Assembly (NCBI GenBank): GCA_030562215.1
Contig: JAUPFL010000002.1
Location: 124,001-188,000, forward strand
Direction: 5' to 3'
Length of the DNA stretch: 64,000 bases
Source: Peribacillus frigoritolerans
GTDB taxonomy: Bacteria > Bacillota > Bacilli > Bacillales > DSM-1321
How positions within the stretch are numbered: position 1 is the first letter of the stretch; every line of letters starts with the position of its first letter. Positions 8,904 through 17,465 of this stretch are shown piece after piece. The notes below the pieces were generated by a model. That model saw nothing but the letters and a program-made list of their open reading frames with translations. It was not told where the DNA came from and did not search any database. The translations under genes were made by a program, and so were the position numbers.

Positions 8904-9464
8904 ATGATGATACGAAAAAACTATTTATTGAATATGGAAACGGTAGGAATGATGGAGCGTTACGATGCCAATGGTGTCGAGATGACTACGGTTGTGGAGG
9001 GAGAAAACACATTCCATGTTATGCAGCCGCGCCAGGAAATCCTGAATAACACGTTAAACCACTTTGGATTGGATCTGGATGGCGGACTTGCAGCAGCCAA
9101 ATCCGTGCTGGGCGGTAAATACAGACTGCCCGTCTGCATAAACGCCCAACTGGGGATGGTCTGGTTCTCCTCCCGCTCATTCCGGAAAAGAGGAGGCGTC
9201 TGGTTTTCCTACATCCACATTCGTGACTTAGAGGAAATGAACGAAAAGGAAACGCTGGTCCATACAAACTACGGACATTGCCTTCCAGTATCATTAAGCA
9301 AAAATCAGCTCGCCTTCAAAAGGGACCAAGCATCCTATCTGCATACAACATTCCATGAACGCTCATTGGGTAAAAAGACCTTTTATTACGAACCGGGAAG
9401 CGGAATCACCTTTTGCAAAGAACCTGGGGAGGTCCATTACAGGGTGAAAGGGAATGAAATATGA
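8904..9464 (+). CDS. comK: ComK-family competence transcription factor
   Basis: A DNA-binding protein of the ComK family, the master activator of genetic competence in Bacillus, which binds A-rich/T-rich boxes in late com promoters. The 186-residue product has typical ComK features. FHVMQPRQEILNNTLNHFG resembles the segment in which ComK names its duplicated interaction region. LPVCINAQLGMVWFSSRSF and GGVWFSYIHIRDLEEM match the central core. VSLSKNQLAFKRDQASYL followed by FHER matches the conserved C-terminal DNA-contact part. ATG 8904 is chosen over an in-frame GTG at 8883 because GGGGAGTG ends six bases before it. Many Bacillaceae carry two comK paralogues, so whether this is comK1 or a second copy cannot be told here. 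Confidence 0.82.
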   Translation: MMIRKNYLLNMETVGMMERYDANGVEMTTVVEGENTFHVMQPRQEILNNTLNHFGLDLDGGLAAAKSVLGGKYRLPVCINAQLGMVWFSSRSFRKRGGVWFSYIHIRDLEEMNEKETLVHTNYGHCLPVSLSKNQLAFKRDQASYLHTTFHERSLGKKTFYYEPGSGITFCKEPGEVHYRVKGNEI

Positions 9465-9468
9465 GAGG

Positions 9469-9491
9469 AAGACCGCTGAATTGGCGGTCTT
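9469..9491 (+). terminator. Terminator after comK-like gene
   Basis: AAGACCGC pairs with GCGGTCTT around a 7-base loop, followed by TTCT. It begins 4 bases after the stop. Confidence 0.75.
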
Positions 9492-9548
9492 TTCTAATGA
9501 GTAGATAAAGTGAGAGCGGGTTTTAGTTAAAATATAGAAAAATAGTTA

Positions 9549-9577
9549 TTGTAAAATATGGAATGATACATTATGAT
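9549..9577 (+). promoter_or_regulatory. Sigma-A-type promoter of Excalibur gene
   Basis: TTGTAA (9549-9554) and TATGAT (9572-9577) are separated by 17 bases, about 39 bases upstream of the TTG start of the Excalibur protein. Confidence 0.55.
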
Positions 9578-9615
9578 TAGTAAAAAGTTAATATTTAGGA
9601 AAGGGAGTACATATT

Positions 9616-9885
9616 TTGAAACGAATATTTGCTATTTTACTATCTTTTGGACTAGTTTTAGGTCTCTCGTTTGGCGCAAATGACGTTGCCAGTGCCAAAA
9701 CAAAGGTGAAGACGTATAAAAACTGTACAGCATTGAATAAAGACTACAAAGGAGGCGTGGCACGTACATCTTCCGTTAAAAATAAAGGAGGAAAAACGAA
9801 ATACAAGCCTCACGTTTCAAAGGCGCTTTATGATGCCAATAAAAAAAGCGATCGCGACAAAGACTTTATCGCTTGTGAAAAATAA
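9616..9885 (+). CDS. Secreted Excalibur calcium-binding domain protein
   Basis: An 89-residue secreted protein starting at TTG 9616, ten bases after AAAGGGA. The first 27 residues form a signal peptide ending in VASAK. The mature protein contains NCTALNKDYKGGV and ends with KSDRDKDFIACEK. This is the Excalibur layout, with two Cys and an EF-hand-like DxDxD loop (D-R-D-K-D) expected to bind calcium. Excalibur domains are often attached to nucleases or found alone at the cell surface. The role of the stand-alone form is not known. A vestige of a second copy of this gene end lies at 31462-31506. Confidence 0.85.
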   Translation: MKRIFAILLSFGLVLGLSFGANDVASAKTKVKTYKNCTALNKDYKGGVARTSSVKNKGGKTKYKPHVSKALYDANKKSDRDKDFIACEK

Positions 9886-9894
9886 GGATTATTC

Positions 9895-9922
9895 AAAGAG
9901 ACCTTTATAGGAAGGTCTCTTT
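9895..9922 (+). terminator. Terminator after Excalibur gene
   Basis: AAAGAGACCTT and AAGGTCTCTTT form a perfect 11-base stem around TATAGG. Confidence 0.85.
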
Positions 9923-9964
9923 AATTTGTAGATAAAAGGTGTTCCATCTGAATTATTAATCAAA

Positions 9965-10021
9965 GTTGATTGGAACGGAAGGTGAGAGACTCCTGCGGAA
10001 AGCGAGTGCCTGGAGAGGAAA
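9965..10021. repeat. Truncated dispersed palindromic element
   Basis: The piece keeps both ends of the dispersed element (GTTGATTGGAACGGAAGG at one end, AAAGCGAGTGCCTGGAG at the other) but lacks the middle GC-rich palindrome. It is an internally deleted copy of the elements at 12198, 26647, 26838 and 29030. Confidence 0.7.
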
Positions 10022-10051
10022 GTTCATTTTTGTACAAAACTAAAAAAACGG

Positions 10052-10083
10052 AAGCTAAAGCCTATAAAGGTCTTTAGCTTTTT
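10052..10083. terminator. Hairpin between convergent genes
   Basis: AAGCTAAAG and CTTTAGCTT pair with A- and T-rich flanks on the two sides, so it could terminate transcription in both directions between the Excalibur gene and the minus-strand gene at 10093. Confidence 0.7.
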
Positions 10084-10092
10084 TCTCGTGGG

Positions 10093-10356
10093 TTATCTTT
10101 CAAACCTTCCAAAATGTGTATTTTCCCGATTTATAAGTGCATCACCAAGATTGATTCTGCTCATAAGTCTTTCATGGTCCGAAGGAAAACGTTCTTTAAT
10201 GTTTGCAACTCCCTCTATTGTTGGGATATTACCATTAGGCATAGGACGTTCTTCTCTTTGAAACCCGTGGTTCAAACTATCATTATTTGTAGGGTCTCTA
10301 CGTGCATCAAGGTTCCCGGCATTGTTATTTGGATCATTGTTATTATCTTGTGGCAT
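10093..10356 (-). CDS. Small Asn/Asp-rich hydrophilic protein
   Basis: An 87-residue, very hydrophilic protein without membrane segments or Cys. The N-terminal third is rich in Asn and Asp (PQDNNNDPNNNAGNLD) and looks disordered. The C-terminal part (IKERFPSDHERLMSRINLGDALI) may form helices. ATG 10356 is chosen because AAGGAGTG precedes it by six bases, while an in-frame GTG at 10365 has no site. No family recognised. Small proteins of this kind are common among sporulation or stress genes, which is only a guess here. Confidence 0.6.
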   Translation of the reverse strand: MPQDNNNDPNNNAGNLDARRDPTNNDSLNHGFQREERPMPNGNIPTIEGVANIKERFPSDHERLMSRINLGDALINRENTHFGRFER

Positions 10357-10542
10357 ATCTTTCACTCCTTCGCTTTTATTATCCGCTGATGGCAGTAATC
10401 TATTCGCACGCTGTACTTATCCTTTATTTATCCTGTTTTCCCTAATTTGCAGCAACGCCAATTCGCTTGAATCGTCAACAAGTACGAAGGGTCAAAAGGT
10501 TTTTTTATGAAAAGCTATTAAAAAAAGTTAAAAATATTATGA

Positions 10543-10571
10543 TTGACTTACATTTTAATTTGTCTTACAAT
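10543..10571 (+). promoter_or_regulatory. Strong sigma-A-type promoter upstream of Nramp-like gene
   Basis: TTGACT (10543-10548) and TACAAT (10566-10571) are spaced by exactly 17 bases. The transporter start is about 230 bases further on, which implies a long untranslated leader. Confidence 0.65.
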
Positions 10572-10670
10572 TTCAATGTAAATAGTCGAAACATTCAATC
10601 AAATGGAAGGAGAACATTCTTAAGAGCTAATTCACTTCAACATGAAGCATGACAACATACTGCGCGTTAA

Positions 10671-10700
10671 CTTTATGTCAATTCCAGAAATGACATAAAG
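10671..10700 (+). promoter_or_regulatory. Leader hairpin upstream of Nramp-like transporter
   Basis: A perfect 10-base inverted repeat CTTTATGTCA / TGACATAAAG with a 10-base spacer, located about 100 bases downstream of the predicted promoter and 100 bases before the coding region. It could be an operator or an RNA stem. No T run follows it. Confidence 0.5.
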
Positions 10701-10802
10701 CTCTGTCATAATTTCAATATCTGAATGTCTAGAGTTATCAAAGTATTAATGCTTTAGAAAAAATGAAAGCGAATACATACTCTTTGGAATGGAGTGAATA
10801 AC

Positions 10803-12014
10803 TTGAAAAATCAATCAAATCTTGCTGAATCCACTGTGATTGCTCCGGAGGTCGTAAGTAAGAAACCAAATTTCATCACGAAGTTTAAAACATCCTATGG
10901 TCCGGGAATCCTTGCCGTGTTAACATGGCTTGGGGCCGGTGATCTGGTGACGTCTTCTGTTGCCGGGGCGGATTATGGATATAGTTTAATGTGGATTTTA
11001 GCTCTGTCATTAATTCTTCGTTTTCTTATCGTTAATGTTATCGCCCGGTTCCAGCTTTGTAATACAGAGGGGTTAACCATACTTGAAGGGTATGGACGCA
11101 TTCACCCATTTTTCGGTTACTTCATGTTTGGTTATGCGTTAATCATGGGTCATCTTTTTAATGCGTATATGATTAAGGGAGCGGGAGAGGTTTTATCGAC
11201 CCTATTCCAAGTTAATCAGCCATTCTTAGCTTCAATGGTAGTTGTGGGATTAGTTTTTATGCTTATTGGCAGGAACATTTATAATAGAATTGAAAGTGTA
11301 ATGAAAGTGCTTTTGGCATTATTGACCATTGCTTTCTTGTTCCTTGCCATTCAAGCTACACCGGATGTGGGGCAAATCATTAAAGGAACAGTTGGTTTTA
11401 GCATTCCAAGTGATACTGGCGTCCATGGAGCATTATTGGTAGCGATTTCAATTATCGGTGCAGTGGCAGGCTCGATTTCGAACTTTGTTCATCCATATTT
11501 CATGAAGGAAAAGGGCTGGACTAAACCGAGTCATCTAAAGATTCAAAGAAATGATTTGCTGTTTGCCATCGGAGTTTGCATCGTGATAAATTTGGCCATT
11601 TGGGTGGTTGGGGCAGAAATTTTAAAACCGAATGGAATTCATGTCGAAACGATTGATGACTTGGCAATGGCATTACAAATGTCGTTAGGACAATTTGGCT
11701 GGTACATTTTCTATCTTGGTGTTTTTGGCGTATTATTCGCGAGTGTAGTAGGCAAGTCAACTGGTTTCCCAAGATTGATTGTTGATGCCTTTTACGTAAT
11801 AAATAAGGATCGCCGCGAAAAGTACAATGGTAAATATGAAAAAGATCCAATGTATAAATGGGTTATGATTTTTGTATTGGTCACGCCAATCATTTGGTCC
11901 ATTCCCGGCATGCCTGGTTTCATTGCATTGACAATTGGCGTTAATGCAATAAATATAATCGGTTTTCCGGTAATCGCCATTGGCATGCTGGTGCTATCAA
12001 ATAAAAAAGCTTGA
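10803..12014 (+). CDS. Nramp-like divalent metal transporter, C-terminus frameshifted
   Basis: A polytopic membrane protein of the Nramp (NRAMP/MntH) superfamily with about ten TM segments in the open part. TTG 10803 is preferred as start because GGAGTG lies six bases before it. TM1 contains GAGDLVTSSVAGADYG in place of the canonical DPGN metal-binding turn. The TM6 region has SNFVHPYF, keeping the His-Pro of the usual MPH motif. This points to a divergent branch with different ion preference. The frame ends at 12014, but another frame opening with ATG at 12014 continues to 12136 with NWFENIILTLASVLAVW, a clear last TM helix. Loss of one T near 12011 explains this. Confidence 0.8.
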   Translation: MKNQSNLAESTVIAPEVVSKKPNFITKFKTSYGPGILAVLTWLGAGDLVTSSVAGADYGYSLMWILALSLILRFLIVNVIARFQLCNTEGLTILEGYGRIHPFFGYFMFGYALIMGHLFNAYMIKGAGEVLSTLFQVNQPFLASMVVVGLVFMLIGRNIYNRIESVMKVLLALLTIAFLFLAIQATPDVGQIIKGTVGFSIPSDTGVHGALLVAISIIGAVAGSISNFVHPYFMKEKGWTKPSHLKIQRNDLLFAIGVCIVINLAIWVVGAEILKPNGIHVETIDDLAMALQMSLGQFGWYIFYLGVFGVLFASVVGKSTGFPRLIVDAFYVINKDRREKYNGKYEKDPMYKWVMIFVLVTPIIWSIPGMPGFIALTIGVNAINIIGFPVIAIGMLVLSNKKA

Positions 12015-12197
12015 TGGGAAAATATAGAAACAATTGGTTCGAAAATATTATTCTAACTTTAGCTTCCGTTTTAGCGGTTTGGTCCGCCGTTCAATTAGCT
12101 ACTACCTTTTTTAAAATAATGGTAGATTATAGATAGAGGCTTAAAACATAAGGCTGTTTTCACATACTTTGTTGCTATTTACCAAGTAGTGCGGTGT

Positions 12198-12325
12198 GGT
12201 TGATTTCCTCTCCAGATGCTCGCTTTCCGCGGGGCGGGCGGTGAGCCTCCTCGGCGTAAACGCCTGTGGGGTCTCACCTGTCCCGCTGCTCCCGCAGGAG
12301 TCTCACACTTCCGCTCCAATCAACC
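12198..12325. repeat. Dispersed palindromic intergenic element
   Basis: The element has terminal inverted repeats (GGTTGATT at the left, AATCAACC at the right) and a GC-rich core with CTCGCTTTCCGCGGG and CCCGCAGGAGTCTC. It stands alone between the Nramp-like gene and the dehydrogenase. Related copies occur at 9965, 13560-14425 (five), 26647, 26838 and 29030. Confidence 0.85.
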
Positions 12326-12435
12326 TTAAATAGTTTCGTTTTAAAAACAACAATCTTTACGAAAAGAGCCAAACATAAAGATTATGTCGACATTCGATCC
12401 CTACGGGGTCCTACTTTATTGGAAGTGAGGTATCC

Positions 12436-13416
12436 ATGATGAAACCGAAAGTAATTGTCTATAAGAAAGTGGATCAAAAAGTGTTGGATCATATTCAAGA
12501 GACTTGTGATGTCGTTTATTTTGAGGGTCTTGATTCACAAAACTATCCTGAATTTCTTCAAGAGCTGAAGAACGCACAAGGTATATTAGGTTCAGGATTA
12601 AAAGTGGATAAAACTTTACTGGATCAAGCACCGCAATTAAAAATCGTCTGTAATTCATCGGTTGGTTACGACAATTTGGATGTAACGGAGCTGGCCAATC
12701 GAGGAATCATGGCTACGAACACTCCCGAGGTATTGAATGAGACAGTCGCTGATACGATTATGGGCTTGATGCTGTCCACAGCGAGAAGAATGCCCGAGTT
12801 GGATCAAATGGTAAAGTCAGGGCAATGGACATCGAATATCGGAGAAAAATCGTTTGGGTTGGACGTCCATCATAAAGTATTAGGCATTATCGGCATGGGC
12901 GGAATCGGATCTGCCGTTTCAAAAAGGGCCCGTTTTGGATTCGATATGAACATCTTATATCACAACAGATCCAGAAACGAAGAAGCAGAACAAAAGTATG
13001 GAGCCACATACTGTTCTCTGGAGGATCTGTTAAAGCAATCTGATTTTGTCTGCTTGATGACACCGCTGACTCCCCAAACTGAAAAGATGATGGGGAAAAA
13101 GGAATTCAAGCTCATGAAAGAGTCTGCCATCTTCATCAATTGTTCAAGAGGGAAAACAGTGGATGAGGAAGCCTTGATCGATGCGCTAAAAACCGGGGAA
13201 ATTCACGCGGCAGGACTGGATGTCTTTGTACAGGAGCCCATCCAGGAAGACAACTCGCTGCTTTCCATGAAGAATGTCGTCACTTTGCCTCATATCGGTT
13301 CCGCAACATATGAAACCCGCCTGAAAATGGCGATGCTGGCCGCAACCAACCTTGTCGCCGGATTACAGGGTGAAACTCCGCCTACCTTGATCAAAGCCGG
13401 GGTTAAGGTAAAGTGA
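12436..13416 (+). CDS. 2-hydroxyacid dehydrogenase (glyoxylate/gluconate reductase type)
   Basis: A cytosolic NAD(P)H-dependent D-2-hydroxyacid dehydrogenase of 326 residues, close to the GhrB/YvcT type that reduces glyoxylate, hydroxypyruvate or 2-ketogluconate. It has the substrate domain with NSSVGYDNLDV, the dinucleotide motif GMGGIG near residues 156-161, the catalytic Arg in INCSRGK, Glu in VFVQEPI, and His in LPHIGSAT. NR after the second beta strand (LYHNRSRN) favours NADPH. The start ATG 12436 follows GGAAGTGAGG; the adjacent ATG at 12439 is an alternative. A terminator follows, so the gene appears monocistronic. Confidence 0.88.
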   Translation: MMKPKVIVYKKVDQKVLDHIQETCDVVYFEGLDSQNYPEFLQELKNAQGILGSGLKVDKTLLDQAPQLKIVCNSSVGYDNLDVTELANRGIMATNTPEVLNETVADTIMGLMLSTARRMPELDQMVKSGQWTSNIGEKSFGLDVHHKVLGIIGMGGIGSAVSKRARFGFDMNILYHNRSRNEEAEQKYGATYCSLEDLLKQSDFVCLMTPLTPQTEKMMGKKEFKLMKESAIFINCSRGKTVDEEALIDALKTGEIHAAGLDVFVQEPIQEDNSLLSMKNVVTLPHIGSATYETRLKMAMLAATNLVAGLQGETPPTLIKAGVKVK

Positions 13417-13433
13417 TCTTTAATGAATTACGC

Positions 13434-13465
13434 TGGATAGCCTTTTTGGGGCTATCCATTTTTTT
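13434..13465 (+). terminator. Terminator after 2-hydroxyacid dehydrogenase
   Basis: TGGATAGCC and GGCTATCCA form a 9-base stem followed by seven T residues. Confidence 0.85.
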
Positions 13466-13505
13466 AGTTAAGGATTATTATTTTTACTCATCCTGCAAAC
13501 CAAAC

Positions 13506-14470
13506 AAGCCCTCTCTATAAAGGAGGGCTTTCAGGCTGTAGACAAACTTGTTAATATTGATTTCCACTCCAGGCACTCGCTTTCCGCGGGTGATCCGGGA
13601 GCCTCCTCGGCGCTGCCTGCGGGTCTCCCTTGGACGCACTATTCCCGCAGGAGTCTCGCACCTTCCGTTTCATCACCTTTGTTTTAAAATTAGAAGCCCT
13701 CTCTATAAAGGAGGGCTTTCAGGCTGTAGACAAACTTGTTAATATTGATTTCCACTCCAGGCACTCGCTTTCCGCGGGTGGTCCGGGAGCCTCCTCGGCG
13801 TGCCTGCGGGGTCTCCCTTGGACGCACTATTCCCGCAGGAGTCTCGTACCTTCCGTTTCATCACCTTTGTTTTAAAATTAGAAGCCCTCTCTATAAAGGA
13901 GGGCTTTCAGGCTGTAGACAAACTTGTTAATATTGATTTCCACTCCAGGCACTCGCTTTCCGCGGGTGGTCCGGGAGCCTCCTCGGCGCTGCCTGCGGGT
14001 CTCCCTTGGACGCACTATTCCCGCAGGAGTCTCGTACCTTCCGTTTCATCACTTTTGTTATAAAATTAGAAGCCCTCTCTATAAAGGAGGGCTTTCAGGC
14101 TGTAGACAAACTTGTTAATATTGATTTCCACTCCAGGCACTCGCTTTCCGCGGGTGGTCCGGTAGCCTCCTCGGCGTGCCTGCGGGGTCTCCCTTGGACG
14201 CACTATTCCCGCAGGAGTCTCGCACCTTCCGTTTCATCACCTTTGTTTTAAAATTATAAGCCCTCTCTATAAAGGAGGGCTTTCAGGCTGACAAACTTGT
14301 TAATATTGATTTCCACTCCAGGCACTCGCTTTCCGCGGGTGGTCCGGGAGCCTCCTTGGCGTGCTGCGGGGTCTCCCTTGGACGCACTATTCCCGCAGGA
14401 GTCTCGCACCTTCCGTTTCATCACCTTTGTATTAAAATTAGAAGCCCTCTCTATAAAGGAGGGCTTTTAT
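13506..14470. repeat. Tandem array, five 184-188-bp units
   Basis: The motif AAGCCCTCTCTATAAAGG begins at 13506, 13694, 13882, 14070, 14258 and 14442, giving periods of 188, 188, 188, 188 and 184. Each unit contains a terminator-like hairpin (AGCCCTC...GAGGGCTTT) followed by one copy of the dispersed palindromic element with CTCGCTTTCCGCGGGTG and ATTCCCGCAGGAGTCTC. The sixth hairpin closes the array without an element. Units differ by a few point changes and 1-4-base indels. The array sits between convergent genes (dehydrogenase and aspartase). Short open frames inside are repeated by the same period and are not genes. Confidence 0.92.
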
Positions 14471-14530
14471 ATTACTTCCCAGACTTTTGTTATTCATCAA
14501 CCACATTTGCCATTCCAGCAAAATCGGAAA

Positions 14531-15967
14531 TTACGATCTATCAAACAGTTCAGCCCCGGAAATACCTGGGTTTGTCATTTCGTAAGGATTTAAAATGAGA
14601 TCAAGCTCTTCCTCTGTTAACACATCATACTGCAGGCATAGTTCGCGTACTGATTTTCCTTTTAAAATGGCTTCTCGTGCGATACGCGCTGCCACTTCAT
14701 ATCCAATATGCGGATTAACGGCAGTGATAATCCCTACGCTTTTTTCCACATTCTCTTTTAGACGGTCTTCGTTTGCTTCAATATCTGCCAGACAGTAGTC
14801 TGTAAAGGCACGGAATGCATTGTTCATAATGCTGATGGATTGAAGCAAATTGAACACAAGCACAGGTTCCATCACGTTCAGTTCAAGCTGACCCGCTTCA
14901 GATGCCAGGCAAATGGTATGGTCATTGCCAATAACCTGGAACGCTACTTGATTGATCATTTCAGGCATGACCGGATTGACTTTTCCCGGCATGATGGATG
15001 AACCTGGCTGACGCGCCGGCAAGTTAATTTCCGCAAGGCCCGCACGGGGGCCTGAAGCCATTAAACGTAGGTCGTTGGCGATTTTGGACATATTCATCAT
15101 GCATATTTTCAATGCAGCAGAGACTTCTGTATAAGCATCTGTATTTTGTGTCGCATCAACAAGATGCTCTGCCCCAACAAGCGGAAGCCCGCTAATATCC
15201 GCCAAATGTTCAACCACACTTTCGATGTAGCGAGGGTCTGCATTTAATCCTGTTCCCACAGCTGTTGCACCCATATTTATCTCATATAAATGCTGGCGTG
15301 ATTGTTGAATGCGTTTAATATCACGCTCTAGTACACGGCTATATGCTTCAAACTCTTGACCAAGACGGATCGGCACTGCATCTTGAAGATGTGTCCGTCC
15401 CATTTTAATCACATGGTCAAATTGTTGGGCCTTTTTCCTAAAGATAGTAAGCATATACTCCATCGTATTTAATAACTTTTCGAGTGAAAGAAGAGTGGCG
15501 ATATGAATCGAACTCGGGAACACATCGTTTGTTGATTGTGACATGTTCACATGGCTATTTGGACTTAATTGAACATAGTCCCCTTTCTCTTTTCCAAGCA
15601 ATTCGAGGGCACGGTTAGCAATGACTTCGTTTGCGTTCATATTCATTGATGTACCTGCACCGCCCTGGATGGGATCCACGATAAAATGATCATGCCATTT
15701 GCCTTCGATTACTTCGTCTGCTGCCTGAATGATCATTTTACCAAGACCATCGTACAAACGTTTAGTATCCATATTTGCTAAAGCCGCCGCTTTTTTCACG
15801 ATAGCCATCGCTTTAATCAATTCTTCATGAATGCGATAGCCTGTAATCGGAAAGTTTTCGACTGCACGCAATGTTTGGATACCATAGTATGCATGCACTG
15901 GTACTTGTTTTGATCCCAAGAAGTCTTTCTCAATACGTTCGTCATGATTTATTTGGATTGTTGACAT
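14531..15967 (-). CDS. aspA: Aspartate ammonia-lyase
   Basis: This cytosolic enzyme deaminates L-aspartate to fumarate and ammonia. The 478-residue product has the full fumarase/aspartase superfamily layout: QGGAGTSMNMNANEV, SQSTNDVFPSS, GRTHLQDAVPI and the signature GSSIMPGKVNPV. The catalytic Ser lies in the last loop. VMEPVLVFNLLQSI is typical of aspartase rather than class II fumarase. It starts at ATG 15967 behind AGGAGG. It lies 21 bases downstream of a glutamate/aspartate symporter gene on the same strand. The two probably form an operon for uptake and breakdown of aspartate, feeding fumarate into the citric acid cycle. Confidence 0.92.
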   Translation of the reverse strand: MSTIQINHDERIEKDFLGSKQVPVHAYYGIQTLRAVENFPITGYRIHEELIKAMAIVKKAAALANMDTKRLYDGLGKMIIQAADEVIEGKWHDHFIVDPIQGGAGTSMNMNANEVIANRALELLGKEKGDYVQLSPNSHVNMSQSTNDVFPSSIHIATLLSLEKLLNTMEYMLTIFRKKAQQFDHVIKMGRTHLQDAVPIRLGQEFEAYSRVLERDIKRIQQSRQHLYEINMGATAVGTGLNADPRYIESVVEHLADISGLPLVGAEHLVDATQNTDAYTEVSAALKICMMNMSKIANDLRLMASGPRAGLAEINLPARQPGSSIMPGKVNPVMPEMINQVAFQVIGNDHTICLASEAGQLELNVMEPVLVFNLLQSISIMNNAFRAFTDYCLADIEANEDRLKENVEKSVGIITAVNPHIGYEVAARIAREAILKGKSVRELCLQYDVLTEEELDLILNPYEMTNPGISGAELFDRS

Positions 15968-15988
15968 TGTGTTTCCTCCTTTATAAGT

Positions 15989-17258
15989 TTATGCCACGTC
16001 TGATTGTTTAATTGAATCAACGTAATGGTTTGCTTTTTCCTGGTCAAATTCCCCTTCCCACTTCGACATGACAATCGCCGCCAATGAGTTCCCCATGACA
16101 TTTACCGCTGATCTTCCCATATCCAAAATTCGGTCGATGCCGGCAATGAACGCAACACCTTCCACCGGCAGTCCCATAGAACCAAGTGTTGTTAAAACAA
16201 CAACAAATGATGCACCCGGAACGCCAGCCATTCCTTTTGACGTTAACATCAATACTAGTAACAAAGTAATCTGTTGTGTAATGGATAGATCAATACCATA
16301 CATTTGTGCCACGAAAAGTGAAGCAAGTGCTTGGTAAATCGATGAGCCGTCCAGATTAAACGTATAGCCTGTTGGAATAACAAAAGAAGTAATGGATTTC
16401 GGGCAGCCAAACTTCTCCATTTTGTCCATAAGCCTTGGTAATACCGACTCTGAACTTGCTGTTGTAAATGCCAAAATCAACTCATCCTTTAACACTTTCA
16501 GGATTACAAAAATGCTTGTCCCAGACATTTTCGCTATGATTCCAAGAATGACGAACACAAAGAATACCATCGTCACATAAACGGCAATTACTAAGTTCCC
16601 TAAAGGAATTAACGTTGCAACGCCAAATTTTGCAACGGTTACACCAATGAGTGCAAACACACCAAAGGGGGCAAATTTCATGACTACATTCGTCACCCAA
16701 AACATTACTTCCAACACACCTTCAAAGAATCCAAGAATAGGCTTTCCTTTTCGCCTATCGCAGCCACACCTAAGCCGAATAAAACAGAAAAGAAGATAAT
16801 CGGTAATAAATCCGCTTGAGCCATTGATTCAAATACATTTTGAGGAACAATATGAGAAATCGTTTCTCCAAAGCCACTGCTTCCAGCCGTCTTCGTTGTT
16901 TCTTCATATTTTGAAATATCACTTTTTCAAGATCGCTTGTATCTAAACCAGACCCTGGATGGAACAAGTTTGCCGAAAGCAATCCAATAACAATGGCAAT
17001 TGTGGTGACAATCTCAAAATAAAGAAGAGTCTTCCCGCCTAATTTTCCTAGTTTTTTAAGATCGCCGACTCCCGCTATGGAGACTACTAATGCAGCCATG
17101 ACGATCGGGATGACAATCATTTTAATTAAATGAATGAAAATATCCCCGATAGGTACCAAAATGGCCATGACTGTTTCATTACCATGGAATAAAGCACCGA
17201 CAACGATACCTAGTACAAGTGCAGCAAAAATTTGAGTAGCTAAGCCAAACTTTTTCAT
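15989..17258 (-). pseudogene. Glutamate/aspartate:cation symporter (DAACS), frameshifted
   Basis: A membrane transporter of the dicarboxylate/amino acid:cation symporter family (GltP/GltT type), about 420 residues when repaired. The N-terminal part (17258 to about 16925) has TM1-TM3 with LIKMIVIPIVMAALV. The main part to 15989 contains TTASSESVLPRL (the serine-rich HP1 loop), PTGYTFNLDGSSIY (TM7 Na+-site NMDGT-like motif), the HP2 loop KGMAGVPGASFVV and DRILDMGRSAVNVMGNS (TM8 substrate-binding region). Two one-base losses, one in an A run near 16925 and one in a G run near 16747, restore a continuous protein. Operon with aspA suggests aspartate as substrate. Divergent from the two-component genes at 17466. 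Confidence 0.85.
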
Positions 17259-17331
17259 TTAAACTCCTCCTAGGATGGTCGTTTGATTGTTAACGCTTTC
17301 AATTTTTAAATTATTTCAAGTTTATGATCAT

Positions 17332-17358
17332 CCTACTGGAACCTACTGAATCCTACTG
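17332..17358. promoter_or_regulatory. Three CCTACTG repeats at 10-bp pitch
   Basis: CCTACTG occurs at 17332, 17342 and 17352, exactly one helical turn apart, in the region between the symporter start (17258) and the sensor kinase start (17466). Such phased direct repeats are a typical binding site for a response regulator multimer, here most simply the GlnL-like regulator encoded next door. Confidence 0.6.
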
Positions 17359-17465
17359 ATACTTACAAGGGCCAGAAAAAATAATAATTTCAGTCAAAAC
17401 CCTTCTCACTTTTTTACCTTTTCATGTGTTATGTTTTTACTATAGTGACTGGGGAGGGACCGTAT

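Noticed and set aside
13506..14470. CRISPR array
   Set aside because: Units are 188 bp and nearly identical throughout, with no unique spacers and no cas genes.
13548..14593. Overlapping open frames of 64-98 codons in the tandem array
   Set aside because: They recur with the 188-bp period, have no ribosome sites and are by-products of the GC-rich repeat.
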